This document shows, in pieces, positions 8,101-16,071 of a stretch of 64,000 bases of DNA (position 1 is the stretch's first letter; every line of letters begins with the position of its first letter). Location: positions 62,001 through 126,000 of the forward strand of contig CAJXMJ010000001.1 of NCBI GenBank assembly GCA_913056455.1, given 5' to 3'. The notes beneath the pieces were generated by a model, which saw only the letters and a program-made list of their open reading frames with translations, was not told the origin of the DNA and searched no databases. A program made the translations under genes and the position numbers. Source of the DNA: an uncultured Fodinibius sp. Its GTDB lineage: Bacteria > Bacteroidota > Rhodothermia > Balneolales > Balneolaceae.

Positions 8101-8652
8101 ATGGAAGTTATTGAAGAACCGCTTCCCGGATTACTGGTTATTAAGCCAGATGTCTATGAAGATGAACGAGGCTTTTTTCTGGAAACCTGGCAAAGTGAAC
8201 GCTATAAAGAGGTTGGGATAGAAGAAGATTTCGTTCAAGACAACTGGTCGCGTTCAACAGAAAGTGTTTTGCGAGGTCTTCATTTTCAGAATGAACACCC
8301 ACAGGGGAAATTAGTAAGTGTTCGAGGGGGCCGGGTCTTTGATGTAGCGGTTGATATCCGTCCTGAATCTGAGACTTTTGGAGAATGGTATGGTAATGAG
8401 TTGAGTGTGCAAAACCATTTGCAAATGTATATTCCACCGGGGTTTGCTCATGGATTTTGTGTATTGTCCGAAATAGCGGATTTTAATTATAAATGCACTA
8501 ATTATTATTATCCAAAAGATGAGGGTGGGATTGTATGGAATGATCCTTCTTTAGAAATAGATTGGCCCTTGAAAAATCCTATAATTTCTAGAAAAGATAA
8601 AAAGCTCTCATCCTTTGAAAATTTTAAAAAGATAATAGCGGAAGCCGAATAA
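8101..8652 (+). CDS. rfbC: dTDP-4-dehydrorhamnose 3,5-epimerase
   Basis: This 183-residue cupin-fold epimerase has the family hallmarks DERGFFLETW, QDNWSRS, VLRGLHFQ with the catalytic His, VFDVAVDIR, and YIPPGFAHGFCVLSE. It starts immediately after the rfbA stop (TAA-ATG). Normally rfbD (reductase) would follow to complete dTDP-L-rhamnose, but the next sequence is a wzz remnant and no RmlD-type reductase occurs in the window. The last step must be encoded elsewhere, or the 4-keto product is diverted. Confidence 0.95.
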   Translation: MEVIEEPLPGLLVIKPDVYEDERGFFLETWQSERYKEVGIEEDFVQDNWSRSTESVLRGLHFQNEHPQGKLVSVRGGRVFDVAVDIRPESETFGEWYGNELSVQNHLQMYIPPGFAHGFCVLSEIADFNYKCTNYYYPKDEGGIVWNDPSLEIDWPLKNPIISRKDKKLSSFENFKKIIAEAE

Positions 8653-8694
8653 CATAAATAAAATAAACTTTTTGAATATTAAAGAACTATATAA

Positions 8695-9078
8695 TCGGTA
8701 CCAGCAGACCCAAAACAATCCCCTCAAGGCTATTACAGTAACGACCGGTATGAAGAAGTTCAGAGCAGATCGGCAGAGTTTAGAGATATTAATAGAAATC
8801 TTATAACAGCTAAAGTGCAGATGCGAGAACAAGAATTGAAATCACAGTATAATCTAGCATTTAATCTCTATAATTCCCTTTCCCAGCGATTGGACCAGGC
8901 TAAATTAGACTTACAAGAGAAAGCTCTGGTACTGTCAGTACTGCAACCAGGGAGTGTGCCTTTAAAGAAGAGTTTATCAGATGTTGGATTTGTATCAGTT
9001 CTTTATTATAGACTTGGGTTTATTAGTTCATCGGGATTCATTTTTCTTAAAAATATTTATTACCAAGTTAATAAGTAA
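8695..9078 (+). pseudogene. Internally deleted second wzz remnant
   Basis: The frame reads a Pro/Gln-rich leader (DPKQSPQGYYSNDRYEE) that resembles the leader before the first wzz. It then joins directly to the C-terminal coiled part (RSAEFRDINRNLITAKVQM, REQELKSQYNLAFNLYNSLS, LSVLQPGSVPL), which matches the end of the first Wzz segment by segment. The first membrane segment and some 200 periplasmic residues are missing, and the final membrane anchor is altered. There is no ATG at the front; the first usual start is GTG 8815. Nucleotide similarity to the first copy is only moderate, so this is not a recent duplicate. It sits directly after rfbC. Confidence 0.75.
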
Positions 9079-9087
9079 TAATGAATT

Positions 9088-9945
9088 ATGGAAAAGCTTA
9101 AGGTATGTTTAATCCTAGATAGTAGAATGAGACGGTTCCAGTCAAAGGATGAAATAAAAAATATTTTGACTAATTTTGATGTTACTCTTGTTTTAATAGA
9201 TAAAAGTTCTACCAATAAAGAAAAGATAAAACACTCACTTCTGGAAAAGGTTTTACTTTTTATGGAAAGAATTTTCTCAGGGAAGTGGACTGCTCTGATA
9301 TCTTTTGGGGATTATTTAGCATCTAAACTAAAGGAAGAAGATGCTCGAATTTTATCTAAAGTAAAATATTATGCCAAAAGAGTTGATATTTTTAAAGAAA
9401 TATCTCTTTTGAGAAAAGCTAAGAAGGTTTATTTCGAACCCAAAAAGGTTGATAAATTTAGGTATGACTTTGAAGAAAAAACAATTGACTTGATTAATGA
9501 AAAATGTAATGTAGTTGTACTTGAAGGGTTTACAAAAATATTAACTGGCAAAATATTAAAGGCTCCCAAGTATGGTGTGATAAGTGGACATGGGGCTGAT
9601 ATAAGAAGATATAGAGGAAGACCACATGGTTTTTTTCAATGGATTAATAATGAACATTATGTTGGTGCTTCGGTGCAAAGACTAACTGAAGATCTTGATG
9701 GTGGATATTTATTGATTTGTGACCATACCAAAATAACTGACGCTAAATCATGGTTAGAGGTTAAGCTAAAATTATTGGAGTTAAGAGGTGATTTGTTAGC
9801 TCGGGCTTTAAAAAAGATAGAAAATGGGGAAGATTCTAGTGATATATTAGGAAAAGGAAAATTGACACGTACGAAGGATGCCGATCGTTTTATGAATACT
9901 ATTAGATGTTTGAAGAAAGACATTATTAAAAGGTATTTTGCTTAA
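9088..9945 (+). CDS. Formyltransferase-fold protein with altered active site
   Basis: The 285-residue protein resembles the methionyl-tRNA/sugar N-formyltransferase family. Residues 150-215 carry YGVISGHGADIRRYRGRPHG, then WINNEHYVGASVQRLTEDLDGG, equivalent to the N-x-H-x-S-L-L-P-x-Y-R-G and D-x-G elements of Fmt. His and the Asp of DLDGG are kept, but the catalytic Asn two residues before the His is Ser here, so ordinary N10-formyl-THF chemistry is doubtful. Residues 1-130 do not obviously match the family. It is codirectional with the following kinase gene (31 bp gap). A role in modifying a capsule sugar or carrying an activated group is inference. Confidence 0.75.
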   Translation: MEKLKVCLILDSRMRRFQSKDEIKNILTNFDVTLVLIDKSSTNKEKIKHSLLEKVLLFMERIFSGKWTALISFGDYLASKLKEEDARILSKVKYYAKRVDIFKEISLLRKAKKVYFEPKKVDKFRYDFEEKTIDLINEKCNVVVLEGFTKILTGKILKAPKYGVISGHGADIRRYRGRPHGFFQWINNEHYVGASVQRLTEDLDGGYLLICDHTKITDAKSWLEVKLKLLELRGDLLARALKKIENGEDSSDILGKGKLTRTKDADRFMNTIRCLKKDIIKRYFA

Positions 9946-9976
9946 TAAATTATGAAAAATGAAAAATTTTAGTTAA

Positions 9977-12900
9977 ATGCAGGTCTTTGTCTTTGGTGCA
10001 GCAAGAACTAAAAGCACCCTATCATCAGATGATGCTCAATTAGTGTTAGAAAAACTTATTAAGGGACAGCGCGTTCTTGATTGGACTCTTCACGGCCTTC
10101 ATAAATCGGGTATTTCAGATAATCAAATCCATTTTGTTGGTGGATACCAAGTTGAAAGAATTATCAACCAGTACCCGGAACTGCATTACACCATTAATCC
10201 CAAGTGGCAGGAGACCCATGTTATTGGATCCCTCCGATATGCCATGGAGTCATGGAAGGGAGGAGATATCTTATTGACCTATGCTGATACGATCTTTAGA
10301 CCAGTTGTGTTTAAGGAACTTTTGGAGCAAACAGCACAGGTTACCATTGGATTGGACAGGCACTGGAAAGATCGAATTAAAAATAATCAATTACTTAATC
10401 AGGCTGAGAAAGTAATTACAGACAATGGACTGGTAAAACAGATAGGACGGGAATCTATTTCACCGGAGCAGGCTGATGGACAGTTTTCTGGCCTTACTCT
10501 TATAAAAAAAGAGGTGGCAAAAAAAATTAATAACTTCTTTTTTAAAGAAGATAGCGATAAAAACCAACTATCGGACCAAGATAGTTTAACTCATCTTTTA
10601 CGTCATATTCAAATCCAATGGAATATTCCTATTGGGATACATGATCATAGTGGATTGTGGGCTGAGCTAGACACCCGAGCTGATCTTGCCAAATTTGTGT
10701 TTGGCACCAAGGCAGAGACCCTGAGTCGTATCAAGCCTTTTGTACAAAAAGCAAAGATATGTGATCAAATTCATTTCACAATAAATGAATGGGAAAATAG
10801 CTCCTCTCAGATTTTACAGAATATCCAAAGTAAATTTTCTGAACAGAGTCTGATTGTGCGAAGCAGCTCATTGGAAGAGGATTCTTGGGACACCTCACAG
10901 GCAGGGGCATTCTTGAGTGTGGCCAATATAGATGCCAGTAATAAAAATGAATTACAAGATGCGATTGAAGAGGTCATAGCCGGTTTTCGACAAAACGGAA
11001 GCGGGCAATACAATGAAAATAACCAAGTATTAGTACAGCCCTTTATTGACAATGTAGCTATGAGTGGAGTGGCTTTTTCGAAGCACTTGGAAAAAGGGAC
11101 CCCTTATTATCTTGTTAATTACGATGATGTATCCAAAAGAACTGATACCATTACGTCGGGAAGTTCGTCAGAGTCTAAATCTATTACGGTATATAAAAAG
11201 GGAAAAACCTTACCTGAAGACGACCGGGTTACAAAAGTTATTGAAGCTATTGACGAGCTGGAAACAATTACCGGCTACTCTTCTTTGGATATTGAATTTG
11301 TACTGACCGAAGATAATAAACTGTATGTAGTACAGGTTCGTCCTATAACTACCCATACGGGAATGTCAGATATAAATGACTTCCATCGGCGAATTGATGA
11401 GGCCAAAGATAAGATTACGTCGAGGTTGAAACCGTATGCTCACCTGTATGGGGAGACAACGGTATTGGCTGATATGCCCGATTGGAATCCAGCTGAGATG
11501 ATTGGAGTTCGTCCCAATCCACTGGCCGTTTCGTTGTACCAATATTTGATTACTGATTCAGCATGGCGGGAGGCAAGGGGAGCAATGGGATATCATAACC
11601 CATCACCGGAAAAACTGCTGTACTGCATCGGCGGACATCCGTATATTGATGTTCGGAATAGTTTTAACAATCTGATTCCCAAAGGCCTGTCGTCTGAACT
11701 GGCTGATAAACTGGTAAATCATTATATAAGCCGGTTACAGGAAAACCCTCACCTGCATGACAAAATAGAGTTTCAAATAGCTGTTACCTGTTATACACCG
11801 GATATTCATGATCACTGCAACCGACTCAGGGATAATGGCTTTTCGGAAGATGAAATTAATGAGCTGAAAGAGAAGCTCAGAATACTTACCGAAGATGCTA
11901 TTACGGGTAAACATCTGCCCATCGAGCAGTTAATCTCGAAAACTGAATCGCTTAATCCCCGTCGTGAAAAATTGTTAGACACGGATTTCAACAAACAGGA
12001 AATTCCTTCTGTGATTAGCCTATTGCTGGGTGATTGTATCGAGAAAGGAACCGAGCCGTTTTCAATACTAGCAAGGTATGGGTTTATTGCTTCATCGATG
12101 CTTCGCGGCTTTGTTAGTAAGGGTATTATTTCTGAAGACCAAAAGGAAAAATTCTTGAATTCTATCGAAACTGTAGCTGGAAAACTGGTTGAAGATATGA
12201 ATGGTGTCCTTTCGGGCAGCTACAATAAAGAGGATTTCTTGGATAAATATGGACATCTTCGACCCGGAAGTTACGATATAACATCATATAGTTATGGAGA
12301 AAAGCCTGAACATTACTTCCCATCAGAAACCGTTAAAAAGGGAAAAACTGTAAATGATAAGACTTCTCCTACTGATAGCTTTTTTTTTGATGAAAACACG
12401 GTGCAGGCTATTGAGAAAGAAATAGAAGCCATGGGCATGAGCTTTACGGCTGACCAGCTGTTCTGCTTTATAAGAGAAGCTACGGCCGGCCGTGAATATG
12501 CCAAGTTTCAGTTTACCAAGAATCTTAGCGCCGTGCTTAAATTAATTACTCAGTGGGGTAACAGTTATGGGTTTTTGAGAGAAGATCTTTCGCACCTTTT
12601 TATTGAAGATATTTTGATGCTGAATAAATTTACCATAGCGCAGGAGCCCATTCTTTATATCAAACAAAAGATACAAGAGGGCAAACGCTGGCATGAAGAG
12701 TCGAACAAAATAGAAACACCACAGCTTATAACTTCGACCGCAGATATAGATGTCATTGAACATAATAAGGCAGAGCCCAATTATGTGACTTCGGAATTAA
12801 TTACTGCACCTATTTGCAATCTTCACGAGATAACTGATAAAAGTGAACTTGAAGGTAAGATTGTACTTACCGAAGGAGCTGATCCCGGTTATGACTGGAT

Positions 12901-13087
12901 TTTTCTCCATCCGATTAAAGGACTTATTACTAAATATGGGGGAGCGGCCTCTCATATGACGATTCGATGTGCTGAATTTGGCTTACCGGCTGCTATCGGC
13001 TGCGGAGAAGAGTGGTACAGCCGCCTGAAAAATGCTCATAAAGTAGAGTTGAATTGCAATAACAAACAACTTAGGGTGCTTGGCTGA
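9977..13087 (+). CDS. Glutamine-kinase-like ATP-grasp/PEP-swivel protein with N-terminal NTase domain
   Basis: This 1036-residue multidomain enzyme has three recognisable parts. Residues 1-245 have a nucleotidyltransferase fold (DILLTYADTIFRP, QFSGLTLIKKE), but the usual LAAGxGxR loop is replaced by VFGAARTKSTLSS. Residues 255-457 are a PEP-synthase-type ATP-grasp (LIVRSSSLEEDS, QAGAFLS, DIEFVLTED, YVVQVRPIT). Residues 940-1036 are the swivelling phosphohistidine domain (KYGGAASHMTIRCAEFGLPAAIG, His993). The last two parts match the L-glutamine kinase of the Campylobacter capsule phosphoramidate pathway (Cj1418 type). It overlaps the next gene by one base. Other members of the PEP-utiliser superfamily (rifampin phosphotransferase, PEP synthase) are the alternatives; the neighbours favour glutamine kinase. 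Confidence 0.8.
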   Translation: MQVFVFGAARTKSTLSSDDAQLVLEKLIKGQRVLDWTLHGLHKSGISDNQIHFVGGYQVERIINQYPELHYTINPKWQETHVIGSLRYAMESWKGGDILLTYADTIFRPVVFKELLEQTAQVTIGLDRHWKDRIKNNQLLNQAEKVITDNGLVKQIGRESISPEQADGQFSGLTLIKKEVAKKINNFFFKEDSDKNQLSDQDSLTHLLRHIQIQWNIPIGIHDHSGLWAELDTRADLAKFVFGTKAETLSRIKPFVQKAKICDQIHFTINEWENSSSQILQNIQSKFSEQSLIVRSSSLEEDSWDTSQAGAFLSVANIDASNKNELQDAIEEVIAGFRQNGSGQYNENNQVLVQPFIDNVAMSGVAFSKHLEKGTPYYLVNYDDVSKRTDTITSGSSSESKSITVYKKGKTLPEDDRVTKVIEAIDELETITGYSSLDIEFVLTEDNKLYVVQVRPITTHTGMSDINDFHRRIDEAKDKITSRLKPYAHLYGETTVLADMPDWNPAEMIGVRPNPLAVSLYQYLITDSAWREARGAMGYHNPSPEKLLYCIGGHPYIDVRNSFNNLIPKGLSSELADKLVNHYISRLQENPHLHDKIEFQIAVTCYTPDIHDHCNRLRDNGFSEDEINELKEKLRILTEDAITGKHLPIEQLISKTESLNPRREKLLDTDFNKQEIPSVISLLLGDCIEKGTEPFSILARYGFIASSMLRGFVSKGIISEDQKEKFLNSIETVAGKLVEDMNGVLSGSYNKEDFLDKYGHLRPGSYDITSYSYGEKPEHYFPSETVKKGKTVNDKTSPTDSFFFDENTVQAIEKEIEAMGMSFTADQLFCFIREATAGREYAKFQFTKNLSAVLKLITQWGNSYGFLREDLSHLFIEDILMLNKFTIAQEPILYIKQKIQEGKRWHEESNKIETPQLITSTADIDVIEHNKAEPNYVTSELITAPICNLHEITDKSELEGKIVLTEGADPGYDWIFLHPIKGLITKYGGAASHMTIRCAEFGLPAAIGCGEEWYSRLKNAHKVELNCNNKQLRVLG

Positions 13088-13761
13088 TGAAGCGAATTGG
13101 GATAACACAGCGGGTTGTTTACCTTGAAGATATTGACGAGCGCAGGGATATGCTCGACCAGCGCTGGTATGATTTTGCCGAAGAAATTGGAGTTCGTCTA
13201 ATTCCTATACCAAATAATTTGGAAAATGTTGTCAGCTATATAGACGAGCTAAAATTGGATGGTTTTATTTTTTCAGGGGGTAATAACGTAGGTATTTTTG
13301 GAGATTCGTTGATTGAAGGAAAAACGATTGAAGATGATGATGTGGCCTATGAACGTGATAAGACAGAGAAAACAATCATAGAGTGGAGTGTTAAGAAGGC
13401 GAAGCCTATTATTGGGGTTTGCCGAGGGTTACAATTTATAAACGCTTATTTTAGCGGTGTCCAAGATTCCGTAAATCCGGATATTCACGTAGCAAAAGAT
13501 CATGAAATTTTGTTTAGAGACGAGGACTGGGAAAAAATATATAACCAGGTATCAACAGTAAATTCTTATCACCGCTACGGTATAAATGAAGATAAATTAG
13601 CTGATGAATTAATTACTACAGCAATATATAATGACCGACAGATCGAAGCTTTTAAGCATTATAAGTTTCCTTTGTATGGAATTATGTGGCATCCCGAGCG
13701 ATACGATATTTTTCAAAAGTCAGATATTGAATTTTTTCAACAGAAATTAAACCTATTATGA
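13087..13761 (+). CDS. Class I amidotransferase-like gamma-glutamyl hydrolase (Cj1417 type)
   Basis: The 224-residue protein has the class I glutamine amidotransferase / gamma-glutamyl hydrolase fold, with nucleophile Cys112 in IGVCRGLQ and the His202-Glu204 pair in MWHPER. In the Campylobacter phosphoramidate pathway an enzyme of this type hydrolyses gamma-glutamyl-CDP-amidate to glutamate and cytidine diphosphoramidate. Here it is overlapped by the glutamine-kinase-like gene upstream and the cytidylyltransferase downstream (both ATGA-type), which strongly suggests that role. Without that context it would be called a GABA/gamma-Glu hydrolase. Confidence 0.82.
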   Translation: MKRIGITQRVVYLEDIDERRDMLDQRWYDFAEEIGVRLIPIPNNLENVVSYIDELKLDGFIFSGGNNVGIFGDSLIEGKTIEDDDVAYERDKTEKTIIEWSVKKAKPIIGVCRGLQFINAYFSGVQDSVNPDIHVAKDHEILFRDEDWEKIYNQVSTVNSYHRYGINEDKLADELITTAIYNDRQIEAFKHYKFPLYGIMWHPERYDIFQKSDIEFFQQKLNLL

Positions 13762-14519
13762 GTGATAATACTGCTATTATTTTAGCTGCCGGTCAAGGTA
13801 CCCGGCTTCGACCGATTACCAATAATATTCCCAAATGTATGGTCGAAATAGCCAGCAAGCCGATGCTGGACTGGCAACTGGACGTATTGACCGAAGCAGG
13901 TATTGAGAATATTGTTGTCGTTACTGGTTATCTTGATGGAAAAATTGATGATCCGAGAATTGAAAAAGTTCATAATGAGGAGTATAACTCTACGAATATG
14001 ATCTACAGTCTGTTTTGTGCCGAAAAATACCTGCAGGGCGATGTCATAATCTCCTATGGTGATATTATTTATTCCGAAGAAGTATTGTCCAAAGTCATGA
14101 ATAGCGAAGAGGATATTGTTGTTGCTTCGGATGAAGAGTGGTTGCCATACTGGCAGCAGCGATGTGATGATCCGCTTTCTGATGCGGAGACCTTCCGAAA
14201 AGGAGCAAACAATAGGGTACTAACATTAGGCCAGAAAGCGAAATCAATAGATGAAATAGAAGGGCAGTTCACCGGTCTTATTAAATTATCTGGAGAAGGA
14301 TGTTTGGATTATAAGGCGACTTATCATACCTGCAAAGAGGATTTAGAATGTTTAGAAAATGCTTGGGAAAGTGGAAGATCATTGCGTAATGCTTATATGA
14401 CAGATATTTTAAATCACTTGGCAGGTGAAGGAAAAGTCCATTATACCCCCATCCAGAGAGGGTGGTTTGAAGTGGATAATCAACGGGATTTACAAATTGC
14501 AAATAGAGAAATTAATTGA
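13758..14519 (+). CDS. LicC-like cytidylyltransferase (phosphoglutamine type proposed)
   Basis: The 253-residue nucleotidyltransferase has a full signature: LAAGQGTRLRPITNNIPKCM at residues 8-27, metal-binding YGDIIYSEE near residue 97, and EVDNQRDLQIA close to the C-terminus. It resembles phosphocholine cytidylyltransferases and Cj1416, which transfers CMP from CTP to L-glutamine phosphate. As the third of three tightly overlapping genes (kinase, hydrolase, cytidylyltransferase) it completes the three steps to cytidine diphosphoramidate. The alternative is a phosphocholine or sugar-phosphate cytidylyltransferase, but no choline kinase or phosphonate gene is nearby. Confidence 0.82.
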   Translation: MSDNTAIILAAGQGTRLRPITNNIPKCMVEIASKPMLDWQLDVLTEAGIENIVVVTGYLDGKIDDPRIEKVHNEEYNSTNMIYSLFCAEKYLQGDVIISYGDIIYSEEVLSKVMNSEEDIVVASDEEWLPYWQQRCDDPLSDAETFRKGANNRVLTLGQKAKSIDEIEGQFTGLIKLSGEGCLDYKATYHTCKEDLECLENAWESGRSLRNAYMTDILNHLAGEGKVHYTPIQRGWFEVDNQRDLQIANREIN

Positions 14520-14554
14520 TTATAATTTTGACAGTTTAATATATAGGGCTACAT

Positions 14555-15598
14555 ATGAAGAAAATTAAATTTGGTATAGTAGGATGCGGACGAATTGGAC
14601 ATAGACATGCAAAGCACATCTTAAATGTAGGAAAGTTACAGGCTGTTTGTGATGTGAAGGAAAATAAAGCTAATGAATTGGCAGATAGTAACAATGCTAC
14701 AGCATATTATACTCTAAATGAAATGCTTGAAAATGAGAAAGATGTTGATATAATAGCTATTTGTACCCCAAACGGGCTACATGCTAAACATTCAATTCAA
14801 GCATTACAAGCCGGGTATCATGTTCTCTGTGAAAAACCCATGGCATTATCAGTAGCTGATTGTGGTAGAATGTTGACGGAGGCAGAAAAGGCAAATAAGC
14901 GATTGTTTGTGGTTAAACAAAATCGATTTAATCCTCCTATAGATGCAGTAAAGAGGATTATTGCTGAAGGTCGTTTGGGAAAATTATTAAGCGTACAGGT
15001 TAACTGTTTTTGGAATCGACATGAAGAATACTATAACTCTTCAGATTGGAAAGGGTCTTTAGAGTTAGACGGGGGTACGCTTTTTACCCAGTTTAGTCAT
15101 TTCATAGATATTATGTTTTGGTTGGCAGGAGACATTGATAACGTCTGGGCGGTTACGAAGAATCAAAATCATCATGATACTATTGAATTTGAAGATACCG
15201 GAGTCGTAGGGTTTGAATTTGCCAATGGAGCAATTGGAGGATTGAGTTATACTACCAATGCTTATGGCGGTAATATGGAGGGATCAATTACACTATTTGG
15301 TACCAAAGGAACCGTTAAAATTGGAGGTGAATATCTGAATGAGCTGGAGTATCAGAACATTGAAGATTTTAAGATTAAAGACCTGAAGGTATCTGCTGGT
15401 GCAAATGATTATGGTACCTATAAGGGCTCGATGTCTAATCATGATAAGGTTTATGATAATATTGTGGAAGTTTTTAAAAACGATGGAGTAGCAACAACGG
15501 TAGGGTATGAAGGATTAAAAACCGTTGAAATTATTGAAAATATTTATAAGGTGGCAGATAGAACTGTGAAAAAATCTACAAAAGAGATTGCCAGATGA
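14555..15598 (+). CDS. Gfo/Idh/MocA oxidoreductase, WbpB/WlbA-like
   Basis: The 347-residue NAD-dependent sugar dehydrogenase has an N-terminal Rossmann loop (GIVGCGRIGHRHAK), the CEKPMAL motif, and KQNRFNPPIDAVK, a stretch typical of WlbA/WbpB proteins that oxidise C3 of UDP-GlcNAc uronic acid. It is followed by an acetyltransferase (4-bp overlap) and a PLP aminotransferase, the same trio as WbpB-WbpD-WbpE for UDP-2,3-diacetamido uronic acid. The 6-dehydrogenase that makes its substrate (WbpA) is only a fragment in this window. Confidence 0.87.
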   Translation: MKKIKFGIVGCGRIGHRHAKHILNVGKLQAVCDVKENKANELADSNNATAYYTLNEMLENEKDVDIIAICTPNGLHAKHSIQALQAGYHVLCEKPMALSVADCGRMLTEAEKANKRLFVVKQNRFNPPIDAVKRIIAEGRLGKLLSVQVNCFWNRHEEYYNSSDWKGSLELDGGTLFTQFSHFIDIMFWLAGDIDNVWAVTKNQNHHDTIEFEDTGVVGFEFANGAIGGLSYTTNAYGGNMEGSITLFGTKGTVKIGGEYLNELEYQNIEDFKIKDLKVSAGANDYGTYKGSMSNHDKVYDNIVEVFKNDGVATTVGYEGLKTVEIIENIYKVADRTVKKSTKEIAR

Positions 15599-16065
15599 AT
15601 AAGCCCGAATTTTCAGAAATTGGCATCAGGGATGTTTCTTTTGGAAGGGGGGTTAAGGTAATAAAACCAGCTAATCTGTATGATTGCCAGATTGGAGATA
15701 ATAGTTTTATTGGACCATTTGTTGAGATACAGGCAAATGTTACAATTGGGAAAAGATGTAAAATCCAATCACATGCATTCGTCTGCGAAATGGTTACAAT
15801 CGGAGATAATTGCTTTATATCCCACGGAGCTATGTTTATTAACGATACGTTTGAAGACGGTGAGCCAGCAGGAGGAGATCAATCAAAATGGGAAACAACT
15901 ACTATTGAGGATAATGTTTCTATAGGGACAAATGCTACTATTTTGCCCGTCCGTATTTGTAGTAACACAGTTATTGGAGCTGGATCAGTAGTTACCAAAG
16001 ATATTAATGAGCCAGGAATTTATGCTGGGAATCCAGCAAAATTAATTAGAAAGATAAAGAATTAA
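15595..16065 (+). CDS. Hexapeptide-repeat N-acetyltransferase, WbpD/WlbB-like
   Basis: The 156-residue left-handed beta-helix acetyltransferase is built of hexapeptide repeats (IGDNSFIGPFVEIQANVTIG, VTIGDNCFISHG, TIEDNVSIGTNATILP, VIGAGSVVTKDI). The tail AGNPAKLIRKI is usual for the family. It should acetylate the 3-amino group of the UDP-sugar made by the adjacent dehydrogenase and aminotransferase using acetyl-CoA. It overlaps the previous stop (ATGA). FdtC-type acetyltransferases of dTDP-3-amino sugars are the main alternative. Confidence 0.88.
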   Translation: MNKPEFSEIGIRDVSFGRGVKVIKPANLYDCQIGDNSFIGPFVEIQANVTIGKRCKIQSHAFVCEMVTIGDNCFISHGAMFINDTFEDGEPAGGDQSKWETTTIEDNVSIGTNATILPVRICSNTVIGAGSVVTKDINEPGIYAGNPAKLIRKIKN

Positions 16066-16071
16066 GTTTTG

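Noticed and set aside
9977-14519. Phosphonate (aminoethylphosphonate) or choline decoration as the role of the three genes
   Set aside because: No PEP mutase, phosphonopyruvate decarboxylase or choline kinase is present, whereas all three enzyme types match the phosphoramidate route.
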